Part shown: one piece after another, positions 1-6,397 of the stretch | Position numbering within the stretch: position 1 is the stretch's first letter | Layout of the letters: each line of letters opens with the position of its first letter | Assembly: GCA_964516925.1 (NCBI GenBank) | Contig: CAZEXL010000022.1 | Span: 1 to 20,960, forward strand | DNA: 20,960 nt | Origin: CAG-552 sp964516925 | Lineage (GTDB): Bacteria; Bacillota; Clostridia; Christensenellales; Pumilibacteraceae | Direction: 5' to 3' | Notes under the pieces: model-generated | The model's input: only the letters and a program-made list of their open reading frames with translations | What the model was told of the DNA's origin: nothing | Databases searched by the model: none | Made by a program: the position numbers and the translations under genes

Positions 1-77
1 TTTTTACCCCCTTTTTTTAAAATTTTTCTCAAAAATACAAAAAAATTTTTTCGCTGTAAAGTTTATTTTAAAACCAA

Positions 78-97
78 AAGCGCTCTTTTATGCGCTT
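78..97 (-). terminator. Hairpin following the displaced tRNA-Ser 3' end copy
   Basis: The arms 78-83 (AAGCGC) and 92-97 (GCGCTT) are perfect complements around an 8-base loop. On the minus strand the stem is followed by TTTTGGTTTT. It lies just past the partial tRNA-Ser copy at 102-122, in the same arrangement as the intact tRNA and its own terminator, so it looks like a tRNA terminator. The stem is only 6 bp, so strength is uncertain. Confidence 0.45.
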
Positions 98-101
98 CTG
101 T

Positions 102-122
102 TTTTTGGCGGAGGCAGAGGGA
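102..122 (-). repeat. Partial copy of the tRNA-Ser 3' end (21-bp direct repeat)
   Basis: Positions 102-122 repeat positions 308-328 exactly. The shared segment covers CCA, the discriminator base, the 3' acceptor strand and the first bases of the T arm of the tRNA-Ser at 312-400. Beyond 122 the sequences diverge completely: there is no T loop, anticodon arm or D arm, so this copy cannot be a functional tRNA. It could be a tRNA gene remnant or an attachment-site-like duplication left by an element that used the tRNA 3' end. No integrase or other element gene lies in the 185 bp between the copies. Confidence 0.7.
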
Positions 123-282
123 GAGGCGGTCGCTTCGCTCCCTTGGTCGGCTTTCGCCGACCGCGAACCTATGCCTTCTTCACCTTCACCCTTTGTCCTT
201 CCTTCCGTTCCTTTGCCTCGGTTCGTCTCGCGCTTTTAACCTTCTTCTTATACGGCATCGTTCTCTTGCGGCTGCCTTCGCA
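123..282. other. Non-coding gap with nested inverted repeat
   Basis: No plausible gene is seen between the two tRNA 3' ends; open frames here lack a ribosome binding site and overlap the tRNA. The stretch starts with a strong hairpin: 145-151 (GGTCGGC) pairs with 156-162 (GCCGACC) around a 4-base loop that reads GAAA on the minus strand, a GNRA tetraloop. An alternative pairing joins 126-132 (GCGGTCG) to 158-164 (CGACCGC). The remainder is pyrimidine-rich on the plus strand and shows no further structure to me. Confidence 0.55.
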
Positions 283-310
283 AAAGCCCCACCTGTTTGG
301 GTGGGGCTTT
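283..310 (-). terminator. Rho-independent terminator of tRNA-Ser
   Basis: A perfect 11-bp stem (283-293 with 300-310, core GCCCCACC/GGTGGGGC) with a 6-base loop begins directly after the CCA end of the tRNA on the minus strand and ends in TTTTG. Position and structure fit an intrinsic terminator for the single tRNA transcript. Confidence 0.85.
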
Positions 311-311
311 T

Positions 312-400
312 TGGCGGAGGCAGAGGGATTCGAACCCCCGTGGGCTTGCACCCAAACGGTTTTCAAGACCGCCTCGTTGTGACCGCTTCGATATGCCTCC
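312..400 (-). tRNA. tRNA-Ser (anticodon TGA)
   Basis: The minus strand folds as a class II tRNA. The acceptor stem GGAGGCA (400 to 394) pairs with TGCCTCC, followed by discriminator G and an encoded CCA (312-314). The anticodon stem GCGGT/ACCGT carries loop CTTGAAA, anticodon TGA, which reads UCN serine codons. A variable arm of serine type (GGGTGCAAGCCC) and the T loop GTTCGAATCC are present. Length is 89 nt with CCA, normal for tRNA-Ser. It has its own consensus promoter at 444-473 and terminator at 283-310, so it is transcribed alone. Confidence 0.97.
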
Positions 401-443
401 GTAACACTATATTAAGTTTCGGCTTCTTTGCGCCGACGCGACG

Positions 444-473
444 ATTATATCAAACCGCGCCGACGCGTGTCAA
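444..473 (-). promoter_or_regulatory. Consensus sigma-A promoter of tRNA-Ser
   Basis: On the minus strand a perfect -35 TTGACA (468-473) and perfect -10 TATAAT (444-449) are separated by 18 bp. The predicted start lies near 437, about 37 bases before the mature tRNA 5' end at 400. The 11-mer GCGCCGACGCG occurs twice, at 430-440 and 457-467, on either side of the -10 element. Confidence 0.88.
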
Positions 474-532
474 GCCTTTTTGCCGCTGTTTGCAAACGCC
501 GTTCAAAACGTTTGCCGATCTATGACGTATTT

Positions 533-1072
533 TTACACCGTTTTACCCGTTTCGTACGCTTGCTTAAACGCGGGAGTAGAAACGATTTCGCCCTTCTCGT
601 ACGCGCCCACGCCGTAGATTACGCCCATTTCCTTTGCGCCTTCGACGCAATCGGCATAGCCCCTAAAGCACGCAAGAGTAGTTTCGATAGAAGCGTTCTG
701 CTCGTCGGCACACGTCGCTATGTAGTAAAACTCTTTGTCTTTTACTTCCAGCCATCTTGCCACCGTTCTGTCGATTACCGCTTTAAGCTGAGCGTCTATC
801 GAATAAAAATAAACAGGACTTGCAAGCACGATAACGTCGGCGTCTATCATCTTTTGAAGAATTTCGGACATATCGTCCCGTATCGCGCATTTTCCGCCGT
901 GAGAAGCACAGTAGTAGCAACCCGTGCAGTAGCCGACTTTCTTTTCGGCTATGCGGATTTTTTCTACTTCGTTTCCGCTTTCAAGCGCGCCGCGCATGAA
1001 TTCGTCGCACAATAAATCGGAATTGCCTCCCTTGCGCGGACTTCCCGACAAAATAAGCACTTTTTTACTCAT
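533..1072 (-). CDS. Iron-sulfur flavoprotein-like NADPH-dependent FMN reductase family protein
   Basis: This 179-aa protein has a flavodoxin-like fold: an N-terminal beta strand followed by the FMN phosphate loop GSPRKGGNS (residues 10-18), then LASPVYFYSIDAQLKAVIDR, the usual flavin-facing segment. Cysteines 49, 52, 55 and 62 form CX2CX2CX6C, the compact spacing typical of the Isf iron-sulfur flavoproteins, which bind FMN and a 4Fe-4S cluster and transfer electrons in the cytoplasm. The physiological substrate cannot be told. The start at 1072 follows AAGGAG at good spacing; an in-frame ATG at 1102 has no ribosome binding site. It is the last gene of the 3552-to-533 gene string. A second family member lies at 15008-15625. 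Confidence 0.85.
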   Translation of the reverse strand: MSKKVLILSGSPRKGGNSDLLCDEFMRGALESGNEVEKIRIAEKKVGYCTGCYYCASHGGKCAIRDDMSEILQKMIDADVIVLASPVYFYSIDAQLKAVIDRTVARWLEVKDKEFYYIATCADEQNASIETTLACFRGYADCVEGAKEMGVIYGVGAYEKGEIVSTPAFKQAYETGKTV

Positions 1073-1117
1073 AATTCTTCTCCTTTTATTATTGGTTTGC
1101 AAAAACTTTCAGCCGAT

Positions 1118-1957
1118 TTATTCGACCGACCTTATGCGTTTGCGCTTTATTGTATTAAACGCAAAATAAATTCCCTTTAGGTCGTCGGGCAAATACGAAA
1201 GAGCCTTGTCTTCGTACTCGACGTCCACGCCGTAGTAAGCTTCGGCAATAGAACCCGCCATCGCGCCTATCGTGTCCGAATCTCCGCCTATGCTTACCGC
1301 GTTTCGCACGGCGTCCTCGAAACTTACGCTGTCCAAAAAGGCGATTATCGCCTGAGGAACGCTGCCTTGGCAAGTAACCCATTCGCCCTGAGCGTCGTAC
1401 CCGTATTTACCCGTAACGTTGGCGATAGTAAAACTTTCGTCGTTAAGCTTCGGATAGTAGTGCGCAAGTCTAGAACGAATTTCGTCCTTGCTTTTGCCTA
1501 TTCTTGCCAGATATACGCCCATTGCAATCGCTTCGGCGCCTTTTAGTCCCTCGGGATGATTGTGCGACACTGCGGTTATCGTGTACGACAGCTCTTTTAG
1601 TTCTTCTTCGCCGTCCGCCACCCAGCCGACCGGACTTATGCGCATACCTGCGCCGTTGCCGTAGCTGTTGTACGGCGCGCAAAAGCCGTCCTTAAAGAGC
1701 CATTTGTAAAATCTGCCGCCCCAACCGGTGCGAGGATGAGCGTAAGCTACGCTTTTCATGCAGTCGATAACCGTATCTTTCAGCTTAGCTCTGTTTCCGC
1801 TTGTAAGCAACAGAGCTTCGGCAACCGCCAAAGTCATATAGCTGTCGTCGGTAACGAAACACGCAGGCGAATAAAACGCAAAATCTTTGCCTCGATTGTC
1901 GTTTTCCACGAACTCGAAGCGACTGCCCACTATATCACCTATAATCGCACCCAGCAT
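1118..1957 (-). CDS. ADP-ribosylglycohydrolase family protein
   Basis: The 279-aa protein begins MLGAIIGDIVGSRFEF, the classic N-terminus of the DraG/ARH family. The metal-binding signatures are present: TDDSYMT at residues 36-42 (usual TDDTxMT) and GGDSDTIGAMAG from residue 224. NSYGNGAGMRISPVG (98-112) is another conserved block. Such enzymes hydrolyse the bond between ADP-ribose and a protein or small-molecule acceptor using a di-magnesium centre. Length is normal. GGAGG precedes the start. It is separated by only 24 bases from the GtrA gene upstream. Without a visible ADP-ribosyltransferase nearby the target is unknown. Confidence 0.92.
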   Translation of the reverse strand: MLGAIIGDIVGSRFEFVENDNRGKDFAFYSPACFVTDDSYMTLAVAEALLLTSGNRAKLKDTVIDCMKSVAYAHPRTGWGGRFYKWLFKDGFCAPYNSYGNGAGMRISPVGWVADGEEELKELSYTITAVSHNHPEGLKGAEAIAMGVYLARIGKSKDEIRSRLAHYYPKLNDESFTIANVTGKYGYDAQGEWVTCQGSVPQAIIAFLDSVSFEDAVRNAVSIGGDSDTIGAMAGSIAEAYYGVDVEYEDKALSYLPDDLKGIYFAFNTIKRKRIRSVE

Positions 1958-1981
1958 GCTCCCTCCGTTTTACCTTTATTT

Positions 1982-2419
1982 TTATTCGTCTTGACTAGGC
2001 GAGCTTTCTTCTTTTTTTACCGCCGTATCGCACGAATTGCGATACACAACGAAGCGAGTGTACAAAAATTCAAGTACAAAGTTGAGTATCATGGTTATTG
2101 CAACCACTATGTACTCGTTTGCTCCGGCGTTTTTTGCTAGGTCGCCTAGGTAGGTGGATACCGGCGTAAAAACCGCGTAAAACGCAAGCACTAGCAACAT
2201 GGCTACCTTTACGTTGTTTGCCGACTTAAACGTGATTTTTCGATTGACGGTAAAGTTCCACAGCACCGACGCAAGCAAACTTATAAGATAGATTACCCAA
2301 TAATTCCAGCTTAGCAGTTCGTTTAGCAAAGTAAACAGTCCTATTTGAATTATTCCCGCGCTTACCGATATAACGCCGAACTTTATCGCCCGTAACCATT
2401 CTCTTTTGTTTTGAGTCAT
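1982..2419 (-). CDS. GtrA-like membrane protein
   Basis: This 145-aa protein has four predicted membrane helices in the GtrA layout. The hallmark NFTVNRKITF follows helix two, and NFVLEFLYTRFVVYR closes helix four. GtrA-family proteins are thought to help move polyprenyl-linked sugars across the membrane for surface polysaccharide or teichoic acid decoration. No glycosyltransferase partner is visible nearby. The start at 2419 follows AAGGAG and lies 2 bases after the stop codon of the upstream gene, so the two are probably translationally coupled. The C-terminus is a short charged tail rich in Glu, Ser and Asp. Confidence 0.85.
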   Translation of the reverse strand: MTQNKREWLRAIKFGVISVSAGIIQIGLFTLLNELLSWNYWVIYLISLLASVLWNFTVNRKITFKSANNVKVAMLLVLAFYAVFTPVSTYLGDLAKNAGANEYIVVAITMILNFVLEFLYTRFVVYRNSCDTAVKKEESSPSQDE

Positions 2420-2421
2420 GC

Positions 2422-3552
2422 TTACTCCTTTATGTCGGTAATAAAGCAACGGCGGCGTTTGTGTTGAACCGCTTCGAACGACTTCCACATGTTGCGAACG
2501 TCAGCGTTGTTTTCAAGTTCCGGACCCGTTTCGCAATACTTAACGCCGTTTTTGATGCACGTTTTTATCATGGTGTTCATAAGTATTCCGGTAAGTCCGT
2601 CCTTTTGATATTCCTCGGTTACGGCAACGAAGAACATTTCCAGCACGTCGTTTTTGCCGTTAAGCGCCTTTAGCATTCTGAAAATTCCGAACGGCAACAA
2701 TCTTCCGTTTGACTTCTTTAACGCCTTGGCTATCGAAGGAACCATTGCGGCAAACGCTACGATTTTTCCGTTGCGATCCTTTATCGAGCAAACGTAGTCG
2801 AGGTTGACTATCGATATATAATCGTTTATCGCCTTTTTTATAACCTTGTCGGTAAGCGGCACGGTGCCGTACAACTTAGAAAACGCCTCGTCGATTACGC
2901 CGAACGCTTCGTATGCGTCCACCATCAGCACTTTGCGATTCGTGTACGTTACCGTGGTAAGCGACTTGTTTCGCATAAGCCACGCCGAAATTTTTTCGAA
3001 TCTGGGATCGACTTCCTTGGGAATGGCAATTTTGTATTCCACCCAGTCGACGTCCTTTTTAAGTCCCAGCCTTTCCATGTGCTCTAAATAATACGGCGCG
3101 TTATAGAAAGTTATGGACATATTAAGCTCGTCGAACCCTTCCACCAGCATACCTTCGTGGTCCATATCGTGGAAGCCTATCGGGCCCATAGCCTGATCAA
3201 GTCCGTATTCTTTGGCAAGCTTTATTACTTCGTTAAACAAAGCCTTGGACACGTCGTGATCGTCGATAAAATCGAATCGAGTAAAACGAATCGCCTTTTT
3301 TGCCCATTTTTCGTTGTACGCCTTGTTTACGATTACGCCTATACGTCCCACTATCTTTTTGCCGTGATAAGCCAAAAACAGCTTTACGTCGCAATATTCG
3401 TACGCAGGATTGCTTTTTTGCGTAAACGTCGCCATTTCGTCCGAAAACAAAAACGGCACGAAGTTAGGATTTTGTTTGTACAGCTTGTTGGGAAAATCCA
3501 CCCACTTTTTAAGCTGACCTTTGTTTACCACTTCTTTTATTGTAGGTTGCAT
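2422..3552 (-). CDS. GNAT-like N-acyltransferase superfamily protein
   Basis: This 376-aa cytosolic protein resembles long hypothetical proteins found in Clostridia and Bacteroidetes, annotated as N-acetyltransferase-like or GTP cyclohydrolase by historical error. The N-terminal half contains NKLYKQNPNFVPFLFSDE and a GPIGFHDMDHEGMLVEGFDE block. The C-terminal half contains a GNAT-like strand-helix, VLEMFFVAVTEEYQKDGLTG, and a terminal block with ETGPELENNADVRNMW typical of this group. The substrate is unknown. The start at 3552 follows AAGGAG; an in-frame ATG at 3597 has no ribosome binding site. It heads a gene string with gtrA-like, ADP-ribosylglycohydrolase and flavoprotein genes, so a link to surface glycan or lipid modification is possible but is inference. 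Confidence 0.7.
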   Translation of the reverse strand: MQPTIKEVVNKGQLKKWVDFPNKLYKQNPNFVPFLFSDEMATFTQKSNPAYEYCDVKLFLAYHGKKIVGRIGVIVNKAYNEKWAKKAIRFTRFDFIDDHDVSKALFNEVIKLAKEYGLDQAMGPIGFHDMDHEGMLVEGFDELNMSITFYNAPYYLEHMERLGLKKDVDWVEYKIAIPKEVDPRFEKISAWLMRNKSLTTVTYTNRKVLMVDAYEAFGVIDEAFSKLYGTVPLTDKVIKKAINDYISIVNLDYVCSIKDRNGKIVAFAAMVPSIAKALKKSNGRLLPFGIFRMLKALNGKNDVLEMFFVAVTEEYQKDGLTGILMNTMIKTCIKNGVKYCETGPELENNADVRNMWKSFEAVQHKRRRCFITDIKE

Positions 3553-3652
3553 AAATTTCTCCTTTTTGCGGCTAAGAAAGTGAACGTCGCAAAACATATT
3601 GGCTTATTTTACACTATATTGATTGCGTTTTTGTTAAAAATTGCATATCGTT

Positions 3653-4018
3653 TTATTTTATTTCGACGTTCTCCACTTTTATCTTGAACAAAATAAAGTG
3701 TTCCGTTCCGTCCGGATAGCGTTTGTATAATATAGGATTAACCTCGAACATCTCGCTTGTAAGCGCTTCGTCCTTGCATTCGCTAGCCTTGCCGGTAATG
3801 CGAATCCACTCGCGCGAGCCTTCTTTTTTTGCGACGATCTGAACGTTTGAGCGTTTGCGCAGCTGATCGTGCGCTTTATTAAAGTCGTTGGTTGCAATAT
3901 ACAGGTCGTCGCCCTTTTCCATTACCGCTCCGAATGGTCTGCCCGCAGGATAGTCGCCGTTTAGCGTAAGAACGAAAAACGCTCCGCATTCTTTTAAAAA
4001 CTCGTAAGCTTTACTCAT
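3653..4018 (-). CDS. Pyridoxamine 5'-phosphate oxidase (PPOX) fold protein
   Basis: This 121-aa protein matches the split beta-barrel flavin-binding family by its opening (YEFLKECGAFFVLTLNGDYP), followed by GRPFGAVMEKGDDLYIATND and the segment REWIRITGKASE, which form the barrel strands around FMN. Small members of this kind bind FMN, heme or F420 and act as oxidoreductases or flavin carriers; the substrate cannot be assigned. Length is normal for the short subgroup. GAGAGG lies upstream of the start. A hairpin at 4040-4070 separates it from the acetyltransferase gene upstream, so whether it belongs to the trigger-factor operon is unclear. Confidence 0.85.
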   Translation of the reverse strand: MSKAYEFLKECGAFFVLTLNGDYPAGRPFGAVMEKGDDLYIATNDFNKAHDQLRKRSNVQIVAKKEGSREWIRITGKASECKDEALTSEMFEVNPILYKRYPDGTEHFILFKIKVENVEIK

Positions 4019-4039
4019 AGTCGTTTCCTCTCGTTTTGA

Positions 4040-4070
4040 TTGGCTTTACGCAAACTGCGTCGTTAGCCAA
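4040..4070. other. Intergenic hairpin between GNAT and PPOX genes
   Basis: The arms 4040-4045 (TTGGCT) and 4065-4070 (AGCCAA) enclose a nested stem 4048-4052/4056-4060 (ACGCA/TGCGT). No T-run follows on the minus strand, so it is not a clear terminator; it may be an RNA-processing or attenuating structure. Confidence 0.4.
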
Positions 4071-4083
4071 ATAATTCGTCGTA

Positions 4084-4584
4084 TCAAAAAAATTTGTCGT
4101 AAGCAAGTCGCTTACTGCCTCGCATAAGCACCGTGCCGCAAAACGAAAATCCCAGTTTGCGCAAAAGATTGTTCATTATCGCGTTGCTTTCGTGCGTGTC
4201 GACGCGCATATATCTTACGCCGACGGTTGCCGCTTCGCTTTGAATAAGCCGTATAACTTCCTTGGCAAGTCCCTTGCCTCGACAGTCCGCCCTTAAAGCC
4301 AATCTGTGCGCCACCACGTAATCGCATTTTCCGCTCCACTTGCCTACAAGGTTATCGTACGCCTCGTCGTATTTGCCTACGCTTACGTACCCGACAAGCT
4401 CGCCGCCTAGCATTATCATTCGAGCGTTGCCCGACTTTACGTCGCCAAGCACGATTTCTCGCGAAGGATAACCGTCCTCCCACTGCGTAAAGCCGAATTT
4501 ACGCTGAAACGAGCGAGCTTCGCTCAGCAGCAAAAGGCACTCGTCTACGTCCGATAACGTTGCCTTTTTAAGAACGAGCGTCAT
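4084..4584 (-). CDS. GNAT family N-acetyltransferase
   Basis: The 166-aa protein has the GNAT fold: an N-terminal strand MTLVLKKATLSDVDECLLLL, a central strand ending GELVGYVSVG, and acetyl-CoA binding motif A, LALRADCRGKGLAKEVIRLI (residues 95-114), with the pyrophosphate loop RGKGLA. The segment YMRVDTHESNAIMNNLLRKL matches motif B with the conserved Asn of the NxxxxxLxxKLGF pattern. The acceptor is unknown. The start at 4584 lies 17 bases inside the end of the trigger factor gene with only a weak AAGAAG upstream, so translation is probably coupled to it. A longer in-frame extension to 4731 lies wholly within the trigger factor gene and is not believed. Confidence 0.88.
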   Translation of the reverse strand: MTLVLKKATLSDVDECLLLLSEARSFQRKFGFTQWEDGYPSREIVLGDVKSGNARMIMLGGELVGYVSVGKYDEAYDNLVGKWSGKCDYVVAHRLALRADCRGKGLAKEVIRLIQSEAATVGVRYMRVDTHESNAIMNNLLRKLGFSFCGTVLMRGSKRLAYDKFF

Positions 4585-6079
4585 TTTCTTCTTTGGTTTG
4601 AGCTTCGTACTCGTCAAGCAGCTGCTGTATAAGCGTCCATTCTTCGTCGGTCTGTATCTGCGAAAGATAGCCTGCTTCGCCGCCGTGGTCGGGATTAAGC
4701 GCTGCCGCCGACGACTGTAAGGACTCGGCATCAGTAAATACTACGTAATTTTTGTTAAATTCTTCGCTGTGATACGTAAACAGTACGTCGCACTTCTTTT
4801 CCGTTCCCTCGCCCACAAGCGTTATTTGCGCCTTCGGGCACGAAAGCGAATCGTTTTTTATAAGTTCCGCCGCCTTTTGATTAAGCACGAACGGTTCGAG
4901 CGTCTTTATCGAATATTCTTTTTTTACTTCTTCGATTTTTTTGCCCGTTTCTTTTGCGATTGCCTCGTGTTGGCGATCGGCGTCCTCTTGCGTGACTTGC
5001 AATTTTTCGACCTTAGCCACTTCGGCAAGCACGAACTCTTTTATAAGTTCGTCCTCGCACGGGCGTACGAGCAAATTGCGGTACTCTTTTTCGCCGCCGC
5101 TTACTCCGTTACGCGCAAGCAAATTATCCAGCGAAACGCCGTAACGCTTTGCCTGCTCTTGCATCTTTTCGACCTGCCAATCCACGCGTTGGAATATAAG
5201 CGCGTCGGGAATTTCGACCTTAGAATAAGCAACGGCAGCGTTTACGCAATCCTCGGCGTACTTGCGATCGGAATACTCTTTTTTGCGAATTTCAAGGTCC
5301 TTTTTAAGTTTTTTCTTGTACTCGTCCGCCGTTTTTACGCCGCTAAGTTTAAGACCGACGACGAACGAATCGCTAAGCAAAGGTACGGCTTTTTCCTTTA
5401 CGGCGTTAACGGTAACAACAAACGTCGCGTCTTTGCCGCGCAAAGATTGCGAGTGATAATTTTCGGGGAATTTAACGTTTACGTCCACCTTTTCGTTTGG
5501 CTTTGCGCCTACGAGCCGAGCTTCGAAGCCCGGAATAAAGGTGTTCGAGCCTAGTTCTAGGTCATAATTGCTTGCCGAGCCTCCGTCGAATTTTTCTCCT
5601 AAGACGCTGCCTATAAAATCTATATTAACAACGTCGCCTTCTTTTGCCGCGCGATCGACTTGGCTGTAAGAAGCGTGCGCCTTAAGCACCTCGTTTATTT
5701 GCGCGTTAAGTTCTTCGTCGGAAACGGCGGGATTAATTCGTCTTATCGCCAAACGACGATATTTTCCGAGCTTTACTTTTGGGTACACGTCGAACTCTAC
5801 CGTAAACTTAAGGTTTTTATTAAGCCCTATCGTTTTTTGATCGATTATAAGAACGGGAGGCGAAAGCGGCGTAAGATTATGCTCTTTAAGCGCCCTTTCG
5901 TACCCTTCGTTTACGGCAAGGTTAACGGCTTCGCTTAAAAGCTCCGCTTTGCTTTTGCTCTTTTTGCTAAGCTCGCCTTCTCGAAATATTCTGCTTGCCG
6001 CCTTTTCCACTTCGCCGTTGTCGAGCGTAACGAAAAGCTTTACCCTGTATCCCGTTATTTCTTCTATTTTAACTTCCAT
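4568..6079 (-). CDS. tig: Trigger factor-like chaperone fused to a DUF1292 domain
   Basis: This 503-aa protein has a reduced trigger factor N-domain (about 1-115), an FKBP-type peptidyl-prolyl isomerase domain (147-228, from GDVVNIDFIG through PGFEARLVG), and a helical SurA-like chaperone domain (231-412). An extra C-terminal part (430-493) reads as DUF1292: CDVLFTYHSEEFNKNYVVFT, then YLSQIQTDEEWTLIQQLLDE. Trigger factor normally docks at the ribosome exit through the loop GFRKGKAP near residue 45; here that place reads FREGELSKKSKSK and the signature is absent. Ordinary trigger factors are about 430 aa and end before the DUF1292 part. The ATG overlaps the stop of the preceding small gene (TAATG). 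It may be a divergent paralogue rather than the main trigger factor, so the symbol is tentative. Confidence 0.88.
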   Translation of the reverse strand: MEVKIEEITGYRVKLFVTLDNGEVEKAASRIFREGELSKKSKSKAELLSEAVNLAVNEGYERALKEHNLTPLSPPVLIIDQKTIGLNKNLKFTVEFDVYPKVKLGKYRRLAIRRINPAVSDEELNAQINEVLKAHASYSQVDRAAKEGDVVNIDFIGSVLGEKFDGGSASNYDLELGSNTFIPGFEARLVGAKPNEKVDVNVKFPENYHSQSLRGKDATFVVTVNAVKEKAVPLLSDSFVVGLKLSGVKTADEYKKKLKKDLEIRKKEYSDRKYAEDCVNAAVAYSKVEIPDALIFQRVDWQVEKMQEQAKRYGVSLDNLLARNGVSGGEKEYRNLLVRPCEDELIKEFVLAEVAKVEKLQVTQEDADRQHEAIAKETGKKIEEVKKEYSIKTLEPFVLNQKAAELIKNDSLSCPKAQITLVGEGTEKKCDVLFTYHSEEFNKNYVVFTDAESLQSSAAALNPDHGGEAGYLSQIQTDEEWTLIQQLLDEYEAQTKEENDARS

Positions 6080-6294
6080 TATTCGTCGTCCTCGCCGTTA
6101 TCGCTAAGCCATTCCTTGCATTCGTCTGCAAGATTTTTTATGCCTTTCTCGATTTTTGCTTCCGCCTTTAACCCGACCTCTTTCGCCTTTTCCACAAAAC
6201 GCGAAAAACCGCCGTTCTTTTTTTCTTTTTTGCTTTCGTCCGTTCCTTCGCATTCTTCTCTGGACACGACTTCAACCTTTATTTCGTCTTTCAT
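6079..6294 (-). CDS. Small highly charged hypothetical protein upstream of trigger factor
   Basis: I do not recognise this 71-aa protein. It has no signal peptide or membrane helix. The first third is Lys/Glu-rich (residues 6-28). The middle, GFSRFVEKAKEVGLKAEAKI, is predicted to form an amphipathic helix running to about residue 60, and the end is acidic (SDNGEDDE). The start at 6294 follows AAGGAG; an in-frame ATG at 6354 lacks one and overlaps the promoter. The stop codon overlaps the trigger factor start (TAATG), so co-expression is near certain and a role linked to the chaperone is possible. Confidence 0.75.
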   Translation of the reverse strand: MKDEIKVEVVSREECEGTDESKKEKKNGGFSRFVEKAKEVGLKAEAKIEKGIKNLADECKEWLSDNGEDDE

Positions 6295-6335
6295 TTGCAG
6301 CTCCTTAAAATAAATCTTATTGTTTTTTCGTAAAC

Positions 6336-6364
6336 AGTATACGTTACGCCGCAAAAAAAATCAA
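6336..6364 (-). promoter_or_regulatory. Sigma-A promoter of the trigger factor operon
   Basis: On the minus strand the -35 TTGATT (6359-6364) and -10 TATACT (6336-6341) are separated by 17 bp. The predicted start is near 6330, about 36 bases before the ATG at 6294. The spacer and -35 sit inside a 13-bp inverted repeat. Confidence 0.75.
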
Positions 6365-6378
6365 GTTTTGCGGCGTAA
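6344..6378. repeat. Perfect 13-bp inverted repeat between two operons
   Basis: TTACGCCGCAAAA (6344-6356) pairs exactly with TTTTGCGGCGTAA (6366-6378) around 9 bases. As RNA on the minus strand it forms a strong hairpin 20 bases after the ABC permease stop, but no T-run follows. It overlaps the next operon's promoter, so it could be a terminator without a tail, an operator, or both. Confidence 0.7.
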
Positions 6379-6397
6379 TAAAAACGATAATTTTATT

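Noticed and set aside
102..122. A second functional tRNA-Ser
   Set aside because: Only the 3' edge is present; D, anticodon and T arms are absent upstream of it.
193..1015. Plus-strand open frames across the tRNA and the first flavoprotein gene
   Set aside because: They overlap a certain tRNA, its promoter and a convincing gene on the other strand; no ribosome binding site.
4769..5554. 261-codon plus-strand open frame
   Set aside because: It lies antisense to the trigger factor gene, has no ribosome binding site, and its product is an unlikely Arg/Phe/Tyr-rich mixture produced by reading GC-patterned codons backwards.
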